A stretch of 64,000 bases of DNA from Emydura subglobosa (lineage: Eukaryota; Chordata; Testudines; Chelidae), in contig ML679946.1 in the NCBI GenBank assembly GCA_007922225.1, positions 95,486,759 to 95,550,758 of the forward strand, given 5' to 3'. Shown in pieces: positions 42,901 to 55,400 of this stretch. The position numbers and the translations under genes were made by a program. Position 1 is the first letter of the stretch. The number at the start of each line of letters is the position of its first letter. Under the pieces are notes generated by a model. It saw only the letters and a list, made by a program, of their open reading frames with translations. It did no database searches and had not been told where the DNA came from.

Positions 42901-45900
42901 TTTAGTCATTGTGGCTGAAAACATCCACTCAGTGTGACGTGGCAGTCAAAAAAGCTAACAGAATGTTGGGAATCATTAGGAAAGGGATAAATAATAAGAC
43001 AGAAAATATTGTATTGCCTCTTTATAAAATCCATGGTACGCCCACAGCCTGAATACTGCATGCAGATCTGGTTGCCCCATCTCAGAAAAGATATATTGGA
43101 AATGGAAAAGGTACACAACAAGGCGACTAAAATGATTAGGGCTTTGACTGGTGTGGAGAAAGTAAATAAGGAAGTGTTATTACTCCTTCACATAACACAC
43201 AAACTAGGGGTCACCAAATGAAATTAATAGGCAACAAGTTTAAAACGAACAAAAGGAAGAATTTCTTCACACAATGCACATTCAACCTGTGTAACTCCTT
43301 GCCAGAGCAGGTTGTGAGACCAAGACTATAATGGGGTTCAAAAAAGAACTAGATACATTCATGGAGGATAGGTCCATCAATGGCTATTAGAGATGCAGAA
43401 CCATGCTCTAAAATGTCCCTAGTCTCTGTTTGCCAGAAGCTGGGAATGGCCAATGGGATGGATCACTTGATGAGTATCTGTTCTGTTCATTCCCTCTGAA
43501 GCACCTGGCATTGGCCACTGTCAGAAGACAGGATACTGGGCTGGATGGACCACTAGTCCGACCCAACATGGCCATTCTTATGTGTGTGTCTGTCTGTCTG
43601 TCTATGGAGGGGACCAATGTCAGCCTATTCCCCTCCTTCTGCAACATGTCATGAGGAGGCCTTGTCATGCTGTCCTGCTTCCCTCTTCTTCCTCCTGTGT
43701 CAGATCCAGGGGAGGGATCTGATAAAGCCCTTCCCAATTCTTCCCTTCTCTTGTATCAGATTGAGAATGTGAGCTGGTAGTGGCCTGTGCTCCTTGTAAC
43801 GGATCTAGGGTGGGTGTAAGGAGATTCCTATTGTCCCCTGCTACCTTCATATTCTATCCACGTTGGGAAAGTGGTGTAATGGGTAGGGCACTGGACTATA
43901 TTTAAGAAACCTGGGTTCAATGCTCAGCTCTGACTTTTTGTGACCTTGGGCAAGTCACTTAATCTATCCTGTGACTGCAAAATGGGATTAATACTTCCCT
44001 ACCTCACAAGGGGGTTGCAAGGAGAATATTCATCAATGCTTGTGAGGTGCTCAGACACTACGGTAAGGCGCGCCACATAAGTGCATAGAGAGATAAATAG
44101 CAGTGTCAGAGGACCCTGGAAAAACCGAAGGTTCCTGGAAAGAATGTCAGAGGATTCTGGAAAGCATGAAGCTGGTAAGATCCCGCTCCTCCGTTTACCA
44201 TAGAATAATTGTTTCCATCATCGCCAGTTGCAGATGGGGCACAGAAAATTATATGCCCTGTTGGGTAGGTCTTCCAGCTATCGAGACTATTGGTTCACAG
44301 TGAAATCTAGTGTCAGAAGCCATGAGAGAGACCAGTTAGTTACATACTGGCAAAACATTTGTTTGATTAACATCTCTTTAAGAGCTATGTCCCCTTCAGT
44401 TGATCATTCATAGTAGAATCTGAACATGAAAATTCCTACTCAGCTGATGTTGGGTTTTATGTCATGAATATGATTGTCCAATGACATTAACAAGGACATT
44501 TATTTGTATGAGCTGAAACAGATTAATGCAGGCTGGAATGCTTTACACTTAGACATAGACTACTGCACTGGGGATGTCTATCCTGGTGCACATCCTCGGT
44601 TACGTGGCTGTATATATGGTCATGCATGTTCCCGTTAGCCACGCTAAATGTCCCCATGTGCTGTGCTGGACATGCATATAATGCTGTGTCTATGTCCATA
44701 CCCACATCCACGCTGCCGCGGCTGTTGCAGAAAGTTAGCGCTACCATTTCAGAGGTGGCATCCCGGTGTTCTGTGCATCACAGGGAAACACTTTAGGAGA
44801 CACTTTGCTGTGTGTTGTTGGTGCTGGCCCATGCCTTTCCCAATGGCAGTTCCTGATCATGCCTGCCCCTGCCAAACTGGGTGGAAGACATGGAGTGATG
44901 GAATGATAATGTGGTTCTGCTCCTGCTCCTTATTGTGGGACAGCGGAGTAGGTGATGAACAAGATGCTGGATGGGATGTGGGAAGAACTTCTGACATGTC
45001 AAAGATGGCTGACCTTGAGGGTGAATGACAGTTCATTCACTCCCGTGGTACAGATGTGATGTTGCTGGTATTGCCGCAGTTGCCCGTGGGTGGACCGTTG
45101 CTTCTGGTGCAGGAGAACACGCCTTGTTTTGGAAACCTGGGATGATGAGCAGTGACTTCAGAACTTCCAAATGAGAGAACCACTCTGCCTGGAGTTGTGT
45201 GTGGAGCTTGCACCAAAGCTCCAGCACCGGGATGCTTCACTCAAGGAAGCCATCCTAATGCAGAAGTGGGTGGCTGTTGCCCTATTGAAGCTGACAACAC
45301 CCGCTCTAGGTCCATTGCAAAGCATTTCAGGGTTAGAAAATCCACTGTCAGGGTCATAGTTGTGCAGGTTTGTGAGGCTATTAATGCTGATCTACCCACA
45401 GGTGGCTGCCATGAGAAAAGTTCAAGAATTTGCTGAAGTTTGAATTTGCTGAATTTGAGAAGACAGTGCTTCTAAACTATACAGGGGCTATCAATAGCAC
45501 CCATATTCCCAATACTTTGCCCAACAAATGGGGCAAGTGATTGTGAACCAAAAAGGTTACTTTTCACTCATTCTGCAAAGCTTCATGGACCACAGCGACA
45601 GATTCATGAATACCAACACGAGAAACACTGGAAAGGTTCATGACACTATGGTGCTGAGGAGACTGGGATTGTACTTAAAGGGGAAAGAAGGCACTTTATT
45701 CCCCAGAAACGTATGGTTCTCTACAGTGTGTCTGGGTCAGCTGTTGTTTTGGCATTCCCACTCCTAACTTGGCTCATGAAACCATACTCTGGGAAAAGTG
45801 AATTCAGTTACAAAATCAGTAGCTGCAGAATGGCTATGGAGTACGCGTTTGGGAGGCTGAAATTTTGTTGGCAATGCCTGTGCCCCCTCTGGATGCCAGT

Positions 45901-48900
45901 GTGGCAAATGCTGTTCATATAATTGTCGTCTGCTGCACACTCCCAAACGTTGGTGAGGGTGAAGGGGAGCACTCCCATCTCAAGTGGGTCCAGAGCAAGT
46001 CTGGTTTACAAACCCTGTACAGAAAGCTGGATCCCACCCACATGTACGTTGGCACGGGAAATCAGGCAGAGGCAGAGACTGTGCTGAGGGACACCTACAC
46101 ACCCTGTGCAACTGCTGGAAAAGTACGAGGGAACATGGGCACATACTTGTGCGGTTGCATAGCTTTGTAAGGGTTTTGTTCCCTTGTAGCTGAAGGTCAT
46201 TAGCCGTTCCTTCCTGTGACTATTCACACATTACAGACAATTATAACCGGACACCTCCACTGGGTTAATGCCTTTTGGGATGGATCTGTGCTGCGAGGGA
46301 GGTGGTCGTTGCAGTGCAGTAATTGTGCAATGCTTTTGTTCTAACTGTTCACACTTCTCTACAAACCTCTGTTATCGGGAGCACTGAATCTCTAACAACC
46401 TTATCAACATTTGCTGTGCAGAAGTGTGAGTGCACCCATTCTTTTTTTAACCATTCTTTGGCAGTGGTGATAATCACACGTACGGGCTGTTCTGGATAAT
46501 CACTACTAAGGTTGAAACTTAAGGATTGGGAGGAGGAAAGGCTGTTTAGTCACTGGGTAGTGCAGGTGTCTGTATTGTTACTTGAATTGTGTTTTGTTTT
46601 TCTCCATGTCAACCAAGCCATAAAGACATTTATCTGCACATTTTCTGGGTTAGAGACCAGGTGGGTGAGGTAATATCTTTTATTGGACCAACTTCTGTTG
46701 GTGTTTACCTCACTCGCCTTGTCTCTCTGATACCCTGGGACTGACACAGCTACGTCAACACTACATACGTTTTCTGTGTTCTGAGTTCTGGAGCATTCAG
46801 ACACAGCAGTGCTTTCTATGAGCACATAACTCTGACTGCACTTTCCCCGTCCCTCCCACGTATCCTTGGGACTTCAGCTATTTCTTAACCTGGAGCTTGT
46901 CTTCACATAGACCCCAGCTGCACTTTAGTGAAGACGCTATTATGCCAACAGGAGAGCTTCTCCCATTGGTGTAGTTAATCCACAGGATTATGAGGCATTC
47001 AAATACTGTGGTAATTGGAGCCATATAAATACCTGAGGCCTGGTCTGCACTAGAAAATTGAGTTGGCTTACCTATATTGCTCAGGGATGTGAAAAACCCA
47101 CACCTCTGAGTGGTGTAGTTAAACTGACCTACCCCTCCAGTGTAGACAGCACTAGGTTGAAGGTGGATTCCCAGTGCTGAGGGAAGAACCCCTCCCAACA
47201 GCATAGGTAGTGTTTATGCTGAAGTGCTACAGCATCCCAGCTGTGCCACTGTAATATTTCTAGTGTAGACAAGCCCTAAAATAGAAAGAGACCTCAAAAT
47301 AGGGTTTAAGTGGAACAAGGCCTTTTGCTGTCTATCTGCAAAGGGGTGTATTTCACCCATTATGAGACAGTGCAAGAAAAAGGGTAAACTCCAGTGCTGC
47401 CCCAGTAGCTGGTGGTGTAACATAGGACATTTGTACATGTCAGCCCTGGGGAAATATTTAGCAGAGTTCTGTACCCCGGACAGTACTGAGAATGTGTAGA
47501 GCTACAGAATCTGGTGGTGGTGCTATTTGTAATTTCTTTCCACTGTTGCCTACAATGCACTGAGTGCTTTCCAGTCATAGAAGAAGGGGTAGTTCTGACT
47601 CTGAAAAGTTCACAATGTAAGGGCTAGATTTTGACTAGTCCTAGCAAGGCTGCACAGAACAATATACAGAAGTAAGGTCTCCCCCGGTGCACAGTCCAGC
47701 CATGTCAGGGATACCTCGATCAAGATTGGGGCCTGTGTGGGGAGAGCAGAAGCAGTGCACCTGATATTTCCTTCCCCTCCTTTTCAGTAAATTGGTGAGG
47801 CAGTGGCCAGAGGATGGCTTGGAGTAACCTGCTATCTTCTTGAATAGAGAAAATCATAACAAGATCCAATGGTTGGAAGTTAAAGCCAGACAAATTCAGA
47901 GTAGAAATAAAGCACACGTTTTTAACAGTGGGGGGTGATTAACCAGACTACCAAGGGAAGTCATTTCCTGAAGTCTTCAGATCAAGAGTTGGATGATATG
48001 CGTTAGACAAATGCTTATTGGGCTCAATAAAGGGGAAGTTGGTGAAAATCTATGGCCTGTGATATGCAGGAGTTAGCTCATCCATAACTTTTCATCATAG
48101 TTTTTCAGTGGTGTGAAAAACCCATCCTTAACTGATATGGCTATGTGACCTAAACTCCAGTGTTAATGTCACTTGTGCCTCTGTGCTACAGGGTTATGCC
48201 AGCATAGCTACAGCAACGTGTAGCTATGCCAGTATAGTCCCCATAGTGTAGACATACCCTCAGACTAAATGACCTGGTCTTAAAATCTAATGGGGTGTGT
48301 GTGTGTGTGTGTGTACACACACAGTGTGTTTAGTACACAGGAGATAGTACAAGGATTGCAAGGAGAAATGCGTTGAGAGTTGTGAGAGCTTGAATTCTGT
48401 TTAGTTGGTGGACTAAGATTTTGGCTTTTTCTGTCTTCTTGGCTGGTATATTCACCCTAGTATAAACTCAGGCTGTCATGCACAGCCAGGAAACAGTGGG
48501 TGGCTGGGTGGCTGGAAAGAAAGTTAGCAATATTATACATTTATCCCATATAAGCAGTCTAATCTGTGCAGGCGACGCCGTACACCCACTGCAGTCAATA
48601 TGGCTTCTGAAGAGCGCAGGAGCTCACCTGCATGGAACACATTGCAGGAGTCTGTAGCGATAATCACCTCGGGGAAAAACCCTACTATTTAGCTCCGTCT
48701 ATGATAAGAATTGACTGTTTAATTCCAACTCTTTATTTCGTCTCTTAACTGGCTTGAATCAATGACCGGGTTGTGCTGGGCTTCTCACCTCTTGGCTAGC
48801 AAGCTTTCTTAATAATCTCCTGTGAGGTACTGAATCAAAAGCCATTTGAAAGACTAAAATCACTATACACTGGTTCCCCTTATCTACTCTGTTCGAGGGC

Positions 48901-49401
48901 TAACTCTTAATGCTATTCTAACATGTTAGAGAGACACCATTTACCCTTCCAGAAGATGTGATAGTTTATCTTTACCATATGCTACTCCTTCATGTGCTTT
49001 ACAATATACTGGGCCAAATTTCACTGACATGCTGGAGCTGCTTTAAAGGAACTGTAAACACAGTGTAACCCATCAGCTAAGCCATGTTTATGACTGCTTC
49101 TTGTCACCAAAACAGTGCAAAGCAACACACCACTGACCATTGTTTTTGTAATGATTTTCTCACCTAGTGTTTGGTTTTTTTTAAATAGTATTGAAGAAAG
49201 GCCCATAGCACTGAGGGTTGCTCACCTCCTCCCATTCTGTGCTGCCCAGTGCAGTAGTCTGGGAGCTGACCTAGTCTGTGCAGGAGACCTATTCTAGAGC
49301 TGGTTGGGAATTCTTTGATGAAACATTTTTACTTTTGAGGGGAGGGGTCACAAATGTTAATTAATCGAGGTTTGTGTGGGGAGGAGGAGGAGGAGGAGGA
49401 G

Positions 49402-49499
<98 letters not shown>

Positions 49500-52400
49500 A
49501 CAGATGCACGTGCACCCAGCACCCAAAAATAGTTGTTAGCAGTCCAGTGATTAGGGCACTTGTCTGGGATGCGGGAGAACTCGGTTCCTGCCTCTGTTCT
49601 GGACTTGAGCCTGGCTCTCCTACATTCGGGCGGAGTGATGTAACCTCTGAGATGGGTCTGTCTCTCCCCACCCCCTGCCATGAAACATTTTGAAAGATCT
49701 CGGTTTCAATCCGATGCAAAACAGAAACAAATTCTGAACCCTTAAATATTTTTATTTTCCTCACCAGCCCTATTCATTCTCACTCAGTAAAATGGAAACA
49801 AATTAGATGACAGAAACTACTATTAAAAAGAGGGATGCAGCAGATTTCACTCCTGCAAGCATGTCGGGGTGAAATCAGGAAGGCCAAAGCACTATTGGAG
49901 TTGCAGCTAGCAGGGACGTGAAGGGTAACAAGAAGGGTTTCTACAGGTATGTTAGCAACAAGAAGATGATCAGGGAAAGTGTGGGCCCCTTACAGAATGG
50001 GGGAGGCAACCTAGTGACAGATGATGTGGAAAAAGCTGAAGTATTTCAATGCTTTTTTTGGCCTCTGTCTTCACAGACTAGGTCAGCTCCCAGACTACTG
50101 CACTGGGCAGCACAGAATGGGGAGAAGTGCTGAAAGAACAGGTGCAGGACTATTTAGAAAGGCTGGACATACACAAGTCCATGGGGCTGGATGCAATGTA
50201 TCCGAGGATGGTCAGGGAGTTGGCTGATGTGATTGCATAGCCATTGGCCATTATCTTTGAAAACTCATGGTGATTGGGGGAGATCCCAGATAATTGGAAA
50301 AAAGCAAATATAGAGACCATCTTCAGAAAAGAGAAGGAGGAGGAACTGGGGAATTACAGACCAGTCAGCCTCACCTCAGTCCCTGGAAAAATAATGGAGC
50401 AGGTCCTCAAGGAATCCATTTGAGGCACTTGGAGGAGAAGAAGGTGATCAGGAGCAGTCAGCATGATTTCACCAAGGGCAAGTCATGTCTGACTAACCTG
50501 ATTGCCTTCTATGATGAGATGACTGGCTCTGTGGATGTGGGGAAAGCGGTGGACATGATGTACCTTGATTTTTAGCAAATGTTTTGATACAGTCTACCAT
50601 ATTATTCTTATTAGCAAGTTAAAGAAGTATGGGTTGAATTAATGGACTATAAAATGGATAGAAAGCTGGCTAGATCATAGGGCTCAACGGGTAGCGATTA
50701 ATCACTCAATGTCAATCTGGCAGCCAGTAACAAACACAGTAACCCAGAAATCAGTCCTGGGGCCAGTTTTCTTCAACATCTTCATTAATGATCTGGAGGA
50801 TGGAGTGGATTGCACTTTCAGGAAGTTTGCAGATGACACTTAGCTGGGGGGAGTGGTAGATACACTGGAGGGTAGGGATAGGATACAGAGTGATCTAGAC
50901 AAATTGGAGGATTGGGCCAAAAGAAATTTGATGAGATTCAGCAAAGACAAGTGCAGTCGTGCACTTAGGACAGAAGAATCCCATGTGCTGCTACAAACTG
51001 GTGACCGATTGACTATGCAGCAGTTCTGCAGAAAAGGACATGCGGGTTACAGTGGACAAGAAGCTGGATATGAGGCAGCAGTGCGCCCTTATTGCAAAGA
51101 ATGCTAACAGCATATTGGGCTGTATTAGTAGGAGCATTGCCAGCGGATCAAGGAAAGTGATTATTCCACTCTATTCTGCACTGGTGAGGCCACATTTCCC
51201 TCTATTCACTGCCGGTGAGGCCATATTTGGAGTATTGTGTCCAGTTTTGGGCCCCCCACTAAAGGAAGGATGTGGACAAATTGGAGAGAGTCCAGAGGAG
51301 GGCAACAAAAATGATTAGGTGACTGGAGCACATGACATATGAGGAGAGGCTGAGGGAACTGGGCTTGTTTAGTCTGCAGACGAGAAGAATGAGGGGGGAT
51401 TTGATAGCAGTCTTTAACTACCTGAAAGGGATTTCCAGGGAGAATGGAGCTAGGCTGTTCTCAGTGGTAGTAGATGACAAAACTAGGAGCAATGGTCTCA
51501 AGTTGCAATGCAGGAGGTCTAGGTTGGATATTAGGAAAAGCTTTTTCACTAGGAGGGTGGTGAAGCACTGCAATGGGTTACCTAGGGAGGTGGTGGAATC
51601 TCCATCCTTAGAGGTTTTTAAGGTGCAACTTGACAAAGCCTGGCTGGGATGATTTAGTTGAGGTTGGTCCTGCTTTGAGCAGGGGGTTGTACTAGATGAC
51701 CTCCAATGACTAGATGACCTCCTGAGGTCCCTTCCAATGCTAATCTTCTAGGATGCTATGGAAGAAACCAAGCTATACTGAAACTGTGCAACTAAAAGGA
51801 CACATTACTACTCTGTCACTTTTCTTTGTGTTTTATCCCATTGCTTACCCATTATCTGTGTGCTCTTCCAAGCAGGGACACTTTCTGTAAATCACTTAGG
51901 GTAGCAGACCACTGTTGCTATATAAACAACAGTCGTAATAAATAAAGTGCTTAAAATGTGTAAACTGCAAGGAGGGAAAAGAGTTGTTCGTATGCATCCG
52001 ATGAGGTATTTTCAGTAGAGATAGGGAGGTGTTAGTACCATTATACAAGACCCTGGTGAGGGTCTGGAATACTGTGTGCAGTTCTGGTCCCCCATGTTTA
52101 AGAAAGATGAATTCAAACTGGAACAGGTGCAGAGAAGTACTACTAGGATAATCCGTGGAATGGAAAACCTGCCTTATGAGAGGAGACTCAAAGAACTTGG
52201 CTTGTTTAGCCTAACCAAAAGAAGGCTGAGGGGAGATATGATTACTCTCTATAAATACATCAGAGGAATAAATACCAGGGAGGGAGAGGAATTATTGAAG
52301 TTAAACACCAATGTGGACACAAAAACTGAAGGATATAAACTGGCCATCAGAAAGTTTAGACTTGAAATTAGACACAGGTTTCTAACCATCAGAGGAGTGA

Positions 52401-55400
52401 AGTTCTGGAATAGCCTTCCAAGGGGAGCAGTGGGTGAAAAAATCTAGCTGGCTTCAAAACTGTGAGCTTGATAAATGTATGGAGGGGATGGTGGATGGAA
52501 CAGCCTAGTTTGGCAATTGACTGATCTTTGACCACTGGTGGTAGATATGCTAATTGCCTGTGAAGGGATGTTAGATGTGGTGGGTTCTGAGTTATCACAG
52601 AGAATTCTTTCTTGGGTGTCCAGATGGTGAGTCTTGCCCACATGCTTAGGGTTTAACTGACTGCCATATTTGGGGTCGGGAAGGAATTTTCCCCCAGGGC
52701 AGATTGGCAAAGGCTCTTGGGGGTTTTCGCCTTCCTGTGCAACATGGGGAACGGCTCACTTGCTGTTGGATTCTCTGTACCTTAAAGTCTTTAAATCATG
52801 ATCTGAGGACATTAATAACTCAACTCAGTCATAGGTTAGAGGTTTATTACAGGAGTTGTGTGGGTGAGATTCTGTGGCCTGCATTGTGAAGGAGGTCAGA
52901 CTAGATTATCATATTGGTCCCTTCTGACCTTAGGGTCTATGAGTGATACAGTGCCTGGCCATCCATCTATGCATTTCATACACCCGCACAGAGCCCCAGC
53001 GGAGGGACATCTTTGTGTGGTAACAGGGGTGAGGAAGGGGCCATCAGGTCATGGAGACAGTGTGCCACCTTCCCATGGGAATTCAGAGGTCAGCATGGAG
53101 AGTGCTGCAGTTGATGGTTTGGGCCTATGTACATTCTGTGGAATGTTTAATTTTTGTTTTTAAAAAAGACCCTGATTTTGCTCTTAGAAATTCGAAGAAA
53201 GTCAAGGACGAGCCAATAGCAAAACAGCCTTTTATCAAGCTCTGCAGAATTCCCTCGGGGGAGAGGACTCCAATTCCTTCATTGAAGATGCAGCCACCTG
53301 GTACTATTCCCTCCAGCACTCAACTGCCGATTATGCATCATTTTCCAGGGCTTTGGAGAATGCCACACGGTGAGAAATTCATCTTAATGTTCTGTTGTGT
53401 GATTTGGGATTCAACGGGTTTGGGTTTTTAGCACTGTCAAATACACACACTTGCCATGGTAGTGAGAACCTCACGAGCACCTCTGTAGAGAGGTGGAAAA
53501 TGGGAGACTGTAGTCTCTGGATTGCATCGTAGGGTGGCTGTTTGGGGTTGTTTTTTTTTTTTCCGTCTTTCTTTTTGTTTATTTTGAAACTTCTAATGCC
53601 ATGTGCAGTTAGTAAAAAGAGGGAGGTGAAATGTTTTTGGTGCCCTTTTGAAAATGGGTTTCCACATCAGGTGTATTTTGGAGTAAAAAATATCAAGACC
53701 GAAAAGGTTAACTCAGAAAGTATTTGCCTGTGTACCCTTTGCTATTAAAGATGATTTGGTTGCAAGAAGGGATTTTTCTCTTCCAAGGTCCATTTCTGCT
53801 TGACCCTAATGATACCGATGACAGTATGACAATTCCTAGGCCACATTTTTCAAGGATAGGTGCCTAACGTTAGCCATTAGCATACATAGTTGGCTACCTA
53901 AATAACTGACCTGATTTTCAGATTCTGAGCACCTTACAGCAGCTCTTGAAACTAGGCAAGTTCAGAAATTCTGAAAATTGGTGTCTTTTATTTAGGTGCC
54001 TGAGAATGGATTTAGATGCCTGCAAAGTTCAGATACTCAGATTTGAAAATGTTGGCCTTTGCACTCATATTTATATTATCAGAGTGTAAAAACGTAGCTT
54101 ATCCCATCTGGCAAGCTCTTCACAAAAGGTTCTTCTACAGAAAACAATGGGATCTGCATGCACAGAAGACTTGCAGGTTTGGGCATTAACTAACTATCAC
54201 ACCACCTCTATGTATTATTGATCCCATTTCGCAGACCGCTAAACGAAGGCGGCAGAGGAAACCTTTGAGCTTGATGCTTCATTTCCTGGCACCGTATATA
54301 GTCATTTACACCAGTGCACAATGACTGTAAAATGCCAATTTCCTAAATTAGTGCACTAACCACTGAACAATTCTGCCTGGCTCTTTCCATGCACCTTCTC
54401 TTCCATTGCACCCACGCTAAACTGGCTAAAATTTGGCCCTTCATGTTTAATTGGAATAGATTAGAAAACCTTCCTCCCTTTGCTGTCTCTGTTTAGCATC
54501 CGGTTTTTTTATGAAGATTGCTCCTTCTCCCCAAGAAGAAGTATTTAGCAACGTGATAGTCTGATTTACTGAGCTATCTCAATGTGAAGACCAGGCTGTT
54601 TCACACCTGCTTTTACAGGAGCCCTTGCAGCTGCGGTGTTCTGATTTCCACTCTCTGTGCTCCACGGTATGGTTCTTCACTTGTGCCACTCTGCATAACA
54701 CCAGAGGCCTACATCAGCCTTCATTGACATTGCAGGCCACTGCCCTGGGAGAGGGAGCTGAAAGTGAGCCAAGGTTAATTCAGAAAATCTGATCCCAGAA
54801 TCCAATGACTGAATGAACGTGTTTTGGGAAAGGCCTCTGGTGCACCTGGTGGGCCCGTCCATTGAGGTCCAGGAGAAAACAAGCAAGAAGCAGATTGCAG
54901 GCTGCAGTTTGTTCCTTGAAATAATATTTGGGGGATGGTGGATCAAGTATACCACTGGGCTGGGTTTTCCTCCATGTCCATCCGTCTGTCATATTTCTGT
55001 GGTGCCAATCACTGCAGCATCTACCTACAACATATTTCAGTATGGATTCCAGTACTAAACATGCTAAAAAGTGTGAGGAAAATTATGATAACTTGTGGGA
55101 ATGCTGCATGGAAATTCCGGTACATGTAAATCTGTCACAAGAATCACCACCTCCCACCCCATCAGATGGCTGCCACAACCAGGAGCCATTATAATAATCA
55201 AACTTGGCACTTCCATTCTGTCACTTCTTTCATCTGAGGGCCTGCCTCAAAATGTGCTATAAACCCTAAACAAGCCCCAGAGCAACCTTCTGGGATGGGT
55301 ATTATTATCTGCACTTATCAGATGGGTACATTGATTCACAGAGATGTGAGTTGTGGAAAGTCATACAGTGAGTAAGTAGAAGATCCCGTAACAGAACAAG

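Noticed and set aside
44648..45028. 126-codon frame upstream of the Harbinger remnant
   Set aside because: It does not resemble transposase or the Harbinger DNA-binding partner protein and seems a chance frame.
49357..49764. 135-codon minus frame with Thr-His runs
   Set aside because: It is the translation of a (TG)n/(AG)n microsatellite.
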